A DNA stretch of 64,000 nt. Source: Colletes latitarsis (taxonomy: Eukaryota; Arthropoda; Insecta; Hymenoptera; Colletidae). The DNA lies in contig NC_135137.1 of assembly GCF_051014445.1 (NCBI RefSeq), forward strand, positions 17,919,501-17,983,500. The letters run 5' to 3'. Every line of letters starts with the position of its first letter. Position 1 is the stretch's first letter. Below, piece after piece: positions 33,526 through 42,810 of the stretch. Below the pieces are notes generated by a model, which was not told the DNA's origin, made no database searches, and was given only the letters and a program-made list of their open reading frames with translations. The position numbers and the translations under genes are program-made.

Positions 33526-36500
33526 TGCCGCCCCGCCTCCTCCTCCAGGCCAACCTCAACCACTGCCGCGCGGCACAGGACTTGATGTCCCAAGTCCTCG
33601 CGGAGTGGGGGGTTGGCCTGGCGGTCGCCGCCGAGCCGTACCGCGTCCCTGATCACCCTCATTGGGTGGGCGACGCGGACGGCTTGGTGGCGACGGTATG
33701 GGGAGGGGGCGACGGGTCCCCACCGTTCTCCTTGTTGGAGCGCGGTCGGGGATTCGTCGCCGTGGACTGGGGGGGAGTCGCTGTGGTGGGGTGCTACATT
33801 TCGCCCCGTAGCGGTCACGCTGCGTTCGAGCTGTACTTGGCCGAGGTCGCGGCATGCGTGCAGCGCTACGCGGCCCGCCCGGTGCTGGTCCTGGGGGATT
33901 TTAATGCCAAGTCGGTGGCTTGGGGATCCCCCAGGACCTCCGTTCGCGGCGGGATCCTGGGCGATTGGGCGGCGGGGCTCGACCTCCGGGTATTGGACCG
34001 GGGGTCGGAGCACACATGCGTGCGGCGATATGGGGGGTCCATCGCGGATGTTGGATTCGCGACCCCCAACGCCGTGCGCATGGTGTCGGGTTGGCACGTG
34101 GTCGCGGGGGCAGAGATACTCTCCGATCACCGGTACATCCGGATGGAGGTCTCTGCCGCCGCGAGTGCATCCCGACACGGCCGCCTGCGTGGCACCCCAC
34201 CACGCCGCTGGGCGCTTCGGCGCCTGGACAAGGACGCCCTGATGGCAGCTGCCCTCGCTGCAACTTGGCCGCAGGGGGCGGCCGAGTTGCCGAGCATAGG
34301 GGAGGAGGTCGCCCGGCTCAGAGCATTGGTCGCGGGTATTTGCGACGCGGCGATGCCTCGGGTCGGGCGGGCTTCTCCTCGCCGGGCGGTGTACTGGTGG
34401 TCGGACGCGATCGCGGAGTTGCGAGTCGCGACTGTCCGCGCCCGACGCCAGTGCACCCGCGCGCGCCGTCGTCAACGTACAGGCGACGGCGTGGCGCGAG
34501 CGAGGGCAGCTGATGACCTGTATGGAGCATACCGCGTGGCGCGGGTTGCTCTGCAGGTCGCCATCAAACGGGCCAAGACCCAGGCATGGAAGGAGCTCCT
34601 CCAGACCCTTGATGACGATCCATGGGGGCGCCCATATAAGGTGGTGCTGAATAAGCTCCGCCCGTGGGCGCCCCCCGTCACCGAGGGTCTTGACCCCCGG
34701 CTGCTGGAGGATGTGGTCAATACACTCTTCCCAATTGGGGAGAGGGGACCGCGTCCTCCGGCGGCGGCGGCTGTCCCAGTGGAGTGGACGGCCGAGCTGG
34801 GGGTCACGCAGGAGGAGCTGGCAGCGGCCATCAGACGGCTCGGGGTTCGTAACACGGCCCCGGGTCCGGATGGTGTGCCCGGCCGGGTTTGGGTCTTGAC
34901 CCAGGGCGTCCTTGGGACCGACCTCAGGCGGTTGTTCGACCGCTGCCTGAGGGACGGGCGATTCCCCCCCAGTTGGAAGGTGGCGAGGATAGTCCTCCTC
35001 CGGAAGGAGGGTCGGCCCGCGGAGTCTCCCTCCGCATACCGGCCCATTTGTGTCCTCGACGAGGTGGGCAAGCTCTTCGAGCGTGTGATTGCTGCCCGCC
35101 TCGTCGAACACCTGTCGCGGGGTGATCCCGGTCTGGCCGACTGCCAGTTCGGTTTCCGGGGGGGCCGATCGACTATCGACACGATAGGTCGTGTGAGGGC
35201 CCTCTCGGAGGCGACCGTCTCCCGGGGAGGGGTGGCATTGGCAATATCCTTGGATATTGCCAATGCCTTTAACACCCTCCCCTGGGAAGAGATAAGGAGG
35301 GGACTCGAATATCATCGAGTCGCCCCTTGTCTCAGGGCGGTCGTCGGGGATTATCTCCGCGGCAGGTGGATCGAGTATCCGGGCCGGGATGGTGATATGC
35401 GGAGGGAGGTGTACTGCGGTCTTCCGCAGGGGTCGCTCCTCGGGCCACTCCTGTGGAACATCGCGTACGACTCGGTGTTGCGGGCCGGCCTCCCCGACGG
35501 CGTCAGCACGGTGTGTCACGCGGATGACACACTGGTGCTGGCCGTCGGGGCGCACTGGGGGAGGGCCATGCGTCGTCGACCGGATCAGGGGGATGGGGAT
35601 GACGGTGGCGGTCCATAAGACCGAGGTGATTGCGTTTCATTCACCTCGGCAGGATCCGCCACCCCCTCTGATCCGGGTGGGTGGGGCTGACATCGAGGTG
35701 AAGCCCCAGATCAGGTATCTAGGGCTGATCCTCGATAGCCACTGGCGTTTCGAGGAGCATTTCCGCTGCCTGGTCCCCCGGTTGGAAAGGATGGTTGCGG
35801 CTCTGGGCCGGATCCTGCCCAACCTGGGGGGCCCGGCGGGCCGAGTTCGTCGCCTCTATGTGGCAATGGTCCAGTCGGTGGCCCTGTAAGGGGCCCCCGT
35901 CTGGGCGGACGACCTGGCTGCCTCCTGGCGCAGCATGACTATGCTGCGTCGGGTGCAGAGGCGCATGGCGCTCAGGGTCGTCCGCGGGTATCGGACCATG
36001 TCACATGTGGCGGCGACGGTTCTAGCGGGGATGCCGCCCATGGACCTGCTCGCGCGGTCGCACGCGGTGGTGTACCGGCACCGCGTCGACCGTCGATCGG
36101 GGGTGGAGGCGGTCCCGGGCGGGCAGGAACCTGCTTGGGGCGATTTGAAGCGCCAGGCCCGGCTGTCCGTGTTGCTCGCGTGGCAGGAGCGGCTGGCTCT
36201 GCCAACCGCGGGGCACCGGACTGTCGGGGCTGTTCGGCCACTCCTGAAGGAGTGGCTGGACAGAGGCCATGGCAGCCTCACCTACCGGCAGGCACAGGTA
36301 TTTTCCGGGCATGGCAGCTTCGGAAGATACCTGTGCCGGATAGGGAAGGAGCCGACGGCGCGTTGCTGCCACTGCGACGCTGAGCAGGACACGGCGGATC
36401 ATACCCTGGAGGTATGCCCCGCGTGGGAGGGGGAGCGCCGTGTCCTGGTCGGCGTCGTCGGGCGGGATGTCTCGCTGCCGGGCGTGGTGCGCGCCATGCT

Positions 36501-36681
36501 CGGCAGCGAGGAGAAGTGGAGGGCCGTGGCCTCCTTCTGCGAGAACGTAATGTTGCAGAAGGAGGCCGCGGGGAGGGAGCGCGAGCTTCAGCGGCGCGCT
36601 GAAGCTCGCGCTCGTGCGGTGGCCTGAGGTCGTCGCCCGGTCGCGAGGCGTCGCGGGCGGCCGCCTCGGCGTGGCGGATGA
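33525..36681 (+). pseudogene. LINE copy E ORF2, four lesions
   Basis: Endonuclease and most of RT are open from the ATG at 33525 (LLQANLNH, AAEPYR, GDFNAKS, SDHRY, SLDIANAF all present). Four lesions follow. The catalytic YADD reads HADD (CAC at 35517-35519). A 26-bp deletion at ~35571, between two GCGTCG repeats, shifts the frame. A TAA stands at 35887-35889 where others encode Tyr. A CGA-to-TGA change ends the frame at 36627, about 18 codons early. The CCHC finger is intact in the last segment. Confidence 0.9.
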
Positions 36682-37217
36682 CCTAGGCTGGGAGGGGGGT
36701 CCTGAGGGGACCCTCCTCCCGCCAGGCGGCGCCGGGTCGGACCGGTTGGGGGTAGGAGTGCCTCCCCCTACCGGTCCGACGCAAGGGGAGGCACCCTCGG
36801 CGGTCTGGTGCGGCCATGAACGCCCGGCCGCCGAGGGGTGGAAACGGGGTCGCGGGCGGTTGCGAGTTGGGGCTCGCAGCCGCCACTAAACGCGGCCCCG
36901 GGACGGATAGCGGCGGGATGGAGTGGCCCCGTCCCGCCGCTATGAGGCAGTGTGTCTACTGGGGGGACCGATTGTCCCCCCGGGGGATGGGCGCGAAAGC
37001 GCGGGCACGGGGAGGATACCGGAAGAATGCTTCGAGCGATTCCCGGTATCCTCCCAAAGCGTGCCGAAGGGTCACCGTGGGGTTTCTAGTGGGTAGGTCC
37101 CGCGCCTGTCGTTGTACGGGCGCGGGGAATCACACACACCCCTCCCACCTCTCCCCGAGGAGGTGGGAGGGAGTCTTTCGAAGATTTTCCCCACGACAAA
37201 AAAAAAAAAAAAAAAAA
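36682..37217 (+). other. LINE copy E 3' UTR and poly(A)
   Basis: Noncoding tail with the conserved stem-loops (for example GGGAGGATACCGG/CCGGTATCCTCCC at 37011-37054), ending GATTTTCCCCACGAC and 20 A's. Confidence 0.8.
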
Positions 37218-38853
37218 GTAGTAAGCTAGTAAGCAACCAGAAAGCTAGTAAGCAAGCAGCAGACTAGTCAGAAATCAGTTAGGTACTAAGAACGCAGCAT
37301 GCTAGTAAGCTTGCGGAAAGCTAGAAAGCTAGCAGCAAGTTAGGAAGCAATCTGTAATCTAGTAAGAAAGCAGTATGCTATTAAGCAAGCAGGGAGATAG
37401 TAAGCGAGCAGTAATCTAGTAAGCAACCAGTAAGCATGTAAGCAAGCAGTAAGCTGGTAGGCAAGCAGTAAGCTAGAAAGCAAGCAATACGCTATAAAGT
37501 AAGCAGCAAGTTAGTAAGCAAGCAGTGAGCTAGTAAGGGAGCAGGAAGCTAGTAAGGAAGCAGTGTGCTAGTAAGCAAGCAGTAAGCTAGTAAGCAAGCC
37601 GTAAGGTAGTAAGCAAGCAGTAAGTTAGTAAGCAAGCAGTGAGCTAGTAAGCGAGCTGGGAGCTAGTAAGGCTAGCAGTATGCTAGTGAACATGCAGTAG
37701 GCCAGAAAGCAAGCTGCAGGCTAGTAAGCTAGCAGTAAGCCCGAAAGCAATCAGCATGCTAGCAAGTAAGCAGGAAGATTATAAGGTAGTAGTAAGCTAG
37801 TAAGCAAGCAGTGAGCTACTTAGCGAGGTTGAATCTAGCAAGCAAGCAGTAATCGTGTAAGCAGGCAGTAACCTAGAAAGCAACGAGCGGGCTAGTTAGA
37901 AGACTGTTAGCTAGCAAGCAAGCAGTAAGCGAGTAGGCAAGCAGTGAGCGTGTAACAAAGCTGTATGCTAGTAAGCAAGGAGTTAGCAAGAAAGCAAGCA
38001 GCAAGCTAGTAAGCAAGCAGCAAGCTAGTACGCGAGCAGTGAGCTAGTAATCAAGCAGTAGGCTAGTAAGCGAGCAGGGACCTTGTAAGGGAGCAGAATG
38101 CTATTAAGCATCCAGTTAGCTAGTAAGCAACCAGTCAGCTAGTAAGCGAGCAGGGAGCTAGTAAGAAAGCATTATGCTAGTAAGCAAGGAGTAGGCTTGT
38201 AAGCGAGCATGGACCTAGTGAGAGAGCAGGATACTAGTAAGCTAGCAATAAGCTATTAAGGTAGCAGTAATCTAGTAAGCAAGCAGGAAGTTAGTAAGGA
38301 ATCAGAATGCTAGAAAGCAAGCAGTAAGCTACTAGGCAAGCAGTAAGCAAATAAGTAAGCAGTATGCTAGTAAGCGAGCAGTAAGCATGTGAGCAATCAG
38401 TAAGCTGGTAAGAAAGCTGTTAGCTAGTATGCAAGCAGTAAGCCAGCAACAAAGCAGTATGCTAGTAAGCAAGCAGTAAGCCACTAAGCAAGCAGTAATC
38501 TAGTAAGCAGGCGGCAGGATAGTAAGCGAGTAAGCTTGAAGTAAGCTAGAATGCAAGCAGCAGGCTATTATGAAAGCAGTTATTTATTCAGCAATCAGTT
38601 AGATAGTGAGGAAGATGTTTGCTAGTAAGCAAGCTGTATGCTAGTAAGCAACCAGTAATCTAGTAGGCAAGCAGTAAGCTGGTGAGAAAGCAGTTTGTTA
38701 GTAAGCAACCAGTTAGCTAGTAAGCAAGCAGGATGCATGTAAGCAAGCAGTGAGCTGGTAGGCAAGCAGTGAGCTAGTAAGAGAGCAGTATGCTAGTAAG
38801 CAAGTAGTATACTAGAAAGCAAGCAGGTGGCTAGTAAGAAAGCAGTTAGCTAG
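37218..38853 (+). repeat. 19-bp satellite block 6
   Basis: About 1.6 kb of satellite between LINE copy E and the BEL/Pao element. The final GCTAG (38849-38853) is the BEL target-site duplication. No gene is seen. Confidence 0.95.
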
Positions 38854-39086
38854 TGTTAATGCGCATACGAAAAGAGGCGCGGACGAGGACAGGGACGCGA
38901 AGAATGGCGGAGTAATTCACACAGTCGCAAATTTATTGTAAGATTGCACAACGTTCACACTGCGGCAAGCGAAACTGGGACGCGGTGGGCACGTGTCCGA
39001 TAACAGTTTCAAGGGCAACTCCCTAGGAGAATGCGCCAGGGCGACGAAAGTCCGTTCTCGATATCACTTACAATCGGATCGACAGC
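38854..39086 (-). repeat. BEL 3' LTR, outer part
   Basis: First 233 bp (in + coordinates) of the left LTR, starting TGTTAATGCGC. I count about 12 differences from 49814-50047 by eye. Interrupted at 39086 by LINE copy F. Confidence 0.92.
39073..39086 (-). repeat. TSD of LINE copy F, left
   Basis: ATCGGATCGACAGC, repeated exactly at 45072-45085. The uninterrupted sequence is in the other LTR at about 50034-50047. In LINE orientation the junction is poly(A)|GCTGTCG. Confidence 0.93.
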
Positions 39087-39111
39087 TTTTTTTTTTTTTT
39101 TTTTTTTTTTT

Positions 39112-39627
39112 GTCGTGGGGAAAATCTTCGAAAGACTCCCTCCCACCTCCTTGGGGAGAGGTGGGAGGGGTGTGTGGGATTCCCCGCGCCCATGGAATGC
39201 CGGGCGCGGGACCTACCCACTAAAAACCCCACGGTGACCCTTCGGCACGCTTTGGGAGGATACCGGGAATCGCTTGAAGCATTCTTCCGGTATCCTCCCC
39301 GTGCCCGCGCTTTCGCGCCCATCCCCCGGGGGGACAATCGGTCACCCCAGTAGACACACTGCCTCATAGCGGCGGGACGGGGCCACTCCATCCCGCAGCT
39401 ATCCGTCCCGGGGCCGCGTTTAGTGGCGGCTGCGAGCCCCAACTCGCAACCGCCCGCGACCCCGTTTCCACCCCTCGGCGGCCGGGCGTTCATGGCCGCA
39501 CCAGACCGCCGAGGGTGCCTCCCCTTGCGACGGACCGGTAGGGGGAGGCACTCCTACCCCCAACCGGTCCGACCCGGCGCCGCCTGGCGGGAAGAGGGTC
39601 CCCTCAGGACCCCCCTCCCAGCCTAGG
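39112..39627 (-). other. LINE copy F 3' UTR
   Basis: About 516 nt between the ORF2 stop and poly(A). From the end inwards there are three hairpins: CCCTCCCACCTCC/GGTGGGAGGG (39138-39169), CCCGCGCCC/GGGCGCGGG inside GTGGG/CCCAC (39174-39220) and GGGAGGATACCGG/CCGGTATCCTCCC (39254-39299). All are kept in the other copies, including the old copy G, which suggests selection for RT recognition. Confidence 0.82.
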
Positions 39628-42600
39628 TCATCCGCCACGCCGAGGCGGCCGCCCGCGACGCCTCGCGACCGGGCGACGACCTCGGGCAACCGCACGAGCG
39701 CGAGCTCCAGCGCGCCGCTGAAGCTCGCGCTCCCTCCCCGCGGCCTCCTTCTGCAACATTACGTTCTCGCAGAAGGAGGCCACGGCCCTCCACTTCTCCT
39801 CGCTGCCGAGCATGGCGCGCACCACGCCCGGCAGCGAGACATCCCGCCCGACGACGCCGACCAGGACACGGCGATCCCCCTCCCACGCGGGGCATACCTC
39901 CAGGGTATGATCCGCCGTGTCCTGCTCAGCGTCGCAGTGGCAGCAACGCGCCGTCGGCTCCTTCCCTATCCGGCACAGGTATCTTCCGAAGCTGCCATGC
40001 CAGGAAAATACCTGTGCCAGCCGGTAGGTGAGGCTGCCATGGCCTCTGTCCAGCCACTCCTTCAGGAGTGGCCGAACAGCCCCGACAGTCCGGTGCCCCG
40101 CGGTTGGCAGAGCCAGCCGCTCCTGCCACGCGAGCAACACGGACTGCCGGGCCTGGCGCTTCAAATCGCCCCAAGCAGGTTCCTGCCCGCCCGGGACCGC
40201 CCCCACCCCCGCGCGACGGTCGACGCGGTGCCGGTACATCACCGCGTGCGACCGCGCGAGCAGGTCCATGGGCGGCATCCCCGCTAGAACCGTCGCCGCC
40301 TCATGTGACATGGTCCGATACCCGCGGACGACCCTGAGCGCCATGCGCCTCTGCACCCGACGCAGCATAGTCATGCCGCGCCGGGAGGCAGCCAGGTCGT
40401 CCGCCCAGACGGGGGCCCCGTATAGGGCCACCGACTGGACCATTGCCACATAGAGGCGACGAACTCGGCCCGCCGGGCCCCCCAGGTTGGGCAGGATCCG
40501 GCCCAGAGCCGCAACCATCCTTTCCAACCGGGGGACCAGGCAGCGGAAATGCTCCTCGAAACGCCAGTGGCTATCGAGGATCAGCCCTAGATACCTGATC
40601 TGGGGCTTCACCTCGATGTCAGCCCCACCCACCCGGATCAGAGGGGGTGGCGGATCCTGCCGAGTTGAATGAAACGCAATCACCTCGGTCTTATGGACCG
40701 CCACCGTCATCCCCATCCCCCTGATCCGGTCGACGACGCGTTGCGACCCCTCCTCCGCGCGACGCATGGCCCTCCCCCAGTGCGCCCCGACGGCCAGCAG
40801 CAGTGTGTCATCCGCATAACACACCGTGCTGACGCCGTCGGGGAGGCCGGCCCGCAACACCGAGTCGTACGCGATGTTCCACAGGAGTGGCCCGAAGACC
40901 GACCCCTGCGGAACACCGCAGTACACCTCCCTCCGCATATCACCATCCCGGCCCGGATACTCGATCCACCTGCCGCGGAGATAATCCCCGACGACCGCCC
41001 TGAGACAAGGGGGGACTCGATGATATTCGAGTCCCCTCCTTATCTCTTCCCAGGGGAGGGTGTTAAAGGCATTGGCAATATCCAAGGATATTGCCAATGC
41101 CACCCCTCCCCGGGAGACGGCCGCCTCCGAGAGGGCCCTCACACGACCTATCGCGTCGATAGTCGATCGGCCCCCCCGGAAACCGAACTGGCAGTCGGCC
41201 AGACCGGGATCACCCCGCGACAGGTGCTCGACGAGGCGGGCAGCAATCACCCGCTCGAAGAGCTTGCCCACCTCGTCGAGGAGACAAATGGGCCGGTATG
41301 CGGAGGGAGACCCCGCGGGCCGACCCTCCTTCCGGAGGAGGACCATCCTCGCCACCTTCCAACTGGGGGGGAATCGCCCGTCCCTCAGGCAGCGGTCGAA
41401 CAACCGCCTGAGGTCGGCCCCAAGGACGCCCTGGGTCAAGACCCAAACCCGGCCGGGCACACCAACCGGACCCGGGGCCGTGTTACGAACCCCGAGCCGT
41501 CTGATGGCCGCTGCCAGAACCTCCTGCGTGACCCCCAGCTCGGCCGTCCACACCACTGAGACAGCCGCCGCCGCCGGAGGACGCGGTCCCCTCTCCCCAA
41601 TTGGGAAGAGTGTATTGACCACGTCCTCCAGCAGCCGGGGGTCAAGACCCTCGGTGACGGTGGGCGCCCACGGGCGGAGCTTATTCAGCACCACCTTATA
41701 TGGGCGCCCCCATGGATCGTCATCAAGGATCTGGAGGAGCTCCTTCCATGCCTGGGTCTTGGCCCGTTTGATGGTGACCTGCAGAGCAACCCGCGCCACG
41801 CGGTATGCTCCATACAGGTCGTCAGCTGCCCTCGCTCGCGCCACGCCGTCGCCTGTACGTTGACGACGGCGCGCGCGGGTGTACTGGCGTCGGGCGCGGA
41901 CAGTCGCGACTCGCAACTCCGCGATCGCGTCCGACCACCAGTACACCGCCCGGCGAGGAGAAGCCCGCCCGACCCGAGGCATCGCCGCGTCGCAAATACC
42001 CGCGACCAATGCTCCGAGCCGGGCGACCTCCTCCCCTATGCTCGGCAACTCGGCCGCTCCCTGCGGCCAAGTTGCAGCGAGGGCAGCTGCCATCAGGGCG
42101 TCCTTGTCCAGGCGCCGAAGCGCCCAGCGGCGTGGTGGGGTGCCACGCAGGCGACCGTGTCGGGATGCACTCGCGGCGGCAGAGACCTCCATCCGGATGT
42201 ACCGGTGATCGGAGAGTGTCTCTGCCCCCGCGACCACGTGCCAACCCGACACCATGCGCACGGCGTTGGGGGTCGCGAATCCAACATCCACGATGGACCC
42301 CCCATATCGCCGCACGCATGTGTGCTCCGACCCCCGGTTCAATACCCGGAGGTCGAGCCCCGCCGCCCAATCGCCCAGGATCCCGCCGCGAACGGAGGTC
42401 CTGGGGGAACCCCAAGCCACCGACTTGGCATTAAAATCCCCCAGGACCAGCACCGGGCGGGCCGCGTAGCGCTGCACGCATGCCGCGACCTCGGCCAAGT
42501 ACAGCTCGAACGCAGCGTGACCGCTACGGGGCGAAATGTAGCACCCCACCACAGCGACTCCCCCCCAGTCCACGGCGACGAATCCCCGACCGCGCTCCAA

Positions 42601-42810
42601 CAAGGAGAACGGTGGGGACCCGTCGCGCCCTCCCCATACCGTCGCCACCAAGCCGTCCGCGTCGCCCACCCAATGAGGGTGATCAGGGACGCGGTACGGC
42701 TCGGCGGCGACCGCCAGGCCAACCCCCCACTCCGCGAGGACTTGGGACATCAAGTCCTGTGCCGCGCGGCAGTGGTTGAGGTTGGCCTGGAGGAGGAGGC
42801 GGGGCGGCAT
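39628..42810 (-). CDS. LINE ORF2: endonuclease-reverse transcriptase, intact
   Basis: 1,060 residues with no break. APE-type endonuclease (residues ~5-205): N10 in LLQANLNH, E37 in AAEPYR, D125/N127 in GDFNAKS, and S200-D201-H202. RT (about 440-720): SAYRPICL near 503-510, SLDIANAF with D577, GVPQGS at 632-637, YADD at 665-668. The C-terminal finger is C956-x2-C959-x8-H968-x4-C973, then a basic Arg/Gly tail. There is no RNase H domain. The endonuclease would nick the target and the RT would prime cDNA from the nick. The start is the ATG at 42810-42808, which overlaps the ORF1 stop (TAATG), so translation probably depends on reinitiation after ORF1. The domain order fits the R1 clade. Confidence 0.95.
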   Translation of the reverse strand: MPPRLLLQANLNHCRAAQDLMSQVLAEWGVGLAVAAEPYRVPDHPHWVGDADGLVATVWGGRDGSPPFSLLERGRGFVAVDWGGVAVVGCYISPRSGHAAFELYLAEVAACVQRYAARPVLVLGDFNAKSVAWGSPRTSVRGGILGDWAAGLDLRVLNRGSEHTCVRRYGGSIVDVGFATPNAVRMVSGWHVVAGAETLSDHRYIRMEVSAAASASRHGRLRGTPPRRWALRRLDKDALMAAALAATWPQGAAELPSIGEEVARLGALVAGICDAAMPRVGRASPRRAVYWWSDAIAELRVATVRARRQYTRARRRQRTGDGVARARAADDLYGAYRVARVALQVTIKRAKTQAWKELLQILDDDPWGRPYKVVLNKLRPWAPTVTEGLDPRLLEDVVNTLFPIGERGPRPPAAAAVSVVWTAELGVTQEVLAAAIRRLGVRNTAPGPVGVPGRVWVLTQGVLGADLRRLFDRCLRDGRFPPSWKVARMVLLRKEGRPAGSPSAYRPICLLDEVGKLFERVIAARLVEHLSRGDPGLADCQFGFRGGRSTIDAIGRVRALSEAAVSRGGVALAISLDIANAFNTLPWEEIRRGLEYHRVPPCLRAVVGDYLRGRWIEYPGRDGDMRREVYCGVPQGSVFGPLLWNIAYDSVLRAGLPDGVSTVCYADDTLLLAVGAHWGRAMRRAEEGSQRVVDRIRGMGMTVAVHKTEVIAFHSTRQDPPPPLIRVGGADIEVKPQIRYLGLILDSHWRFEEHFRCLVPRLERMVAALGRILPNLGGPAGRVRRLYVAMVQSVALYGAPVWADDLAASRRGMTMLRRVQRRMALRVVRGYRTMSHEAATVLAGMPPMDLLARSHAVMYRHRVDRRAGVGAVPGGQEPAWGDLKRQARQSVLLAWQERLALPTAGHRTVGAVRPLLKEWLDRGHGSLTYRLAQVFSWHGSFGRYLCRIGKEPTARCCHCDAEQDTADHTLEVCPAWEGDRRVLVGVVGRDVSLPGVVRAMLGSEEKWRAVASFCENVMLQKEAAGRERELQRRAGARARAVARGRRPVARRRGRPPRRGG

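Larger units (their letters stand above)
31266..37217 (+). mobile_element. R1-clade LINE copy E, full length, recently inactivated
   Basis: Begins CCCCTCAGGGG at 31266 and ends with 20 A's at 37217. It is very similar to the intact copy F across most of its length, but an ORF1 tract (33130-33393) matches copy B instead. The 5' flank is GCAGTGTGCTAGTAA and the 3' flank GTAGTAAGCTAGTAA, so the TSD may be about 15 bp with mismatches, or 8 bp; satellite background makes this ambiguous. The few breaks suggest recent loss of function. Confidence 0.93.

Noticed and set aside
31685..33652. ORF1 of LINE E as an intact 655-aa protein
   Set aside because: It opens at a TTG after a frameshift and its last ~40 residues come from a second frameshift that skips the normal stop.
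33522..35555. 677-aa open frame antisense to LINE E ORF2, and similar long antisense frames (31648-32955, 43381-44526)
   Set aside because: Shadows of GC-rich coding sequence; they follow the codon structure of the sense ORF and have no domains of their own.
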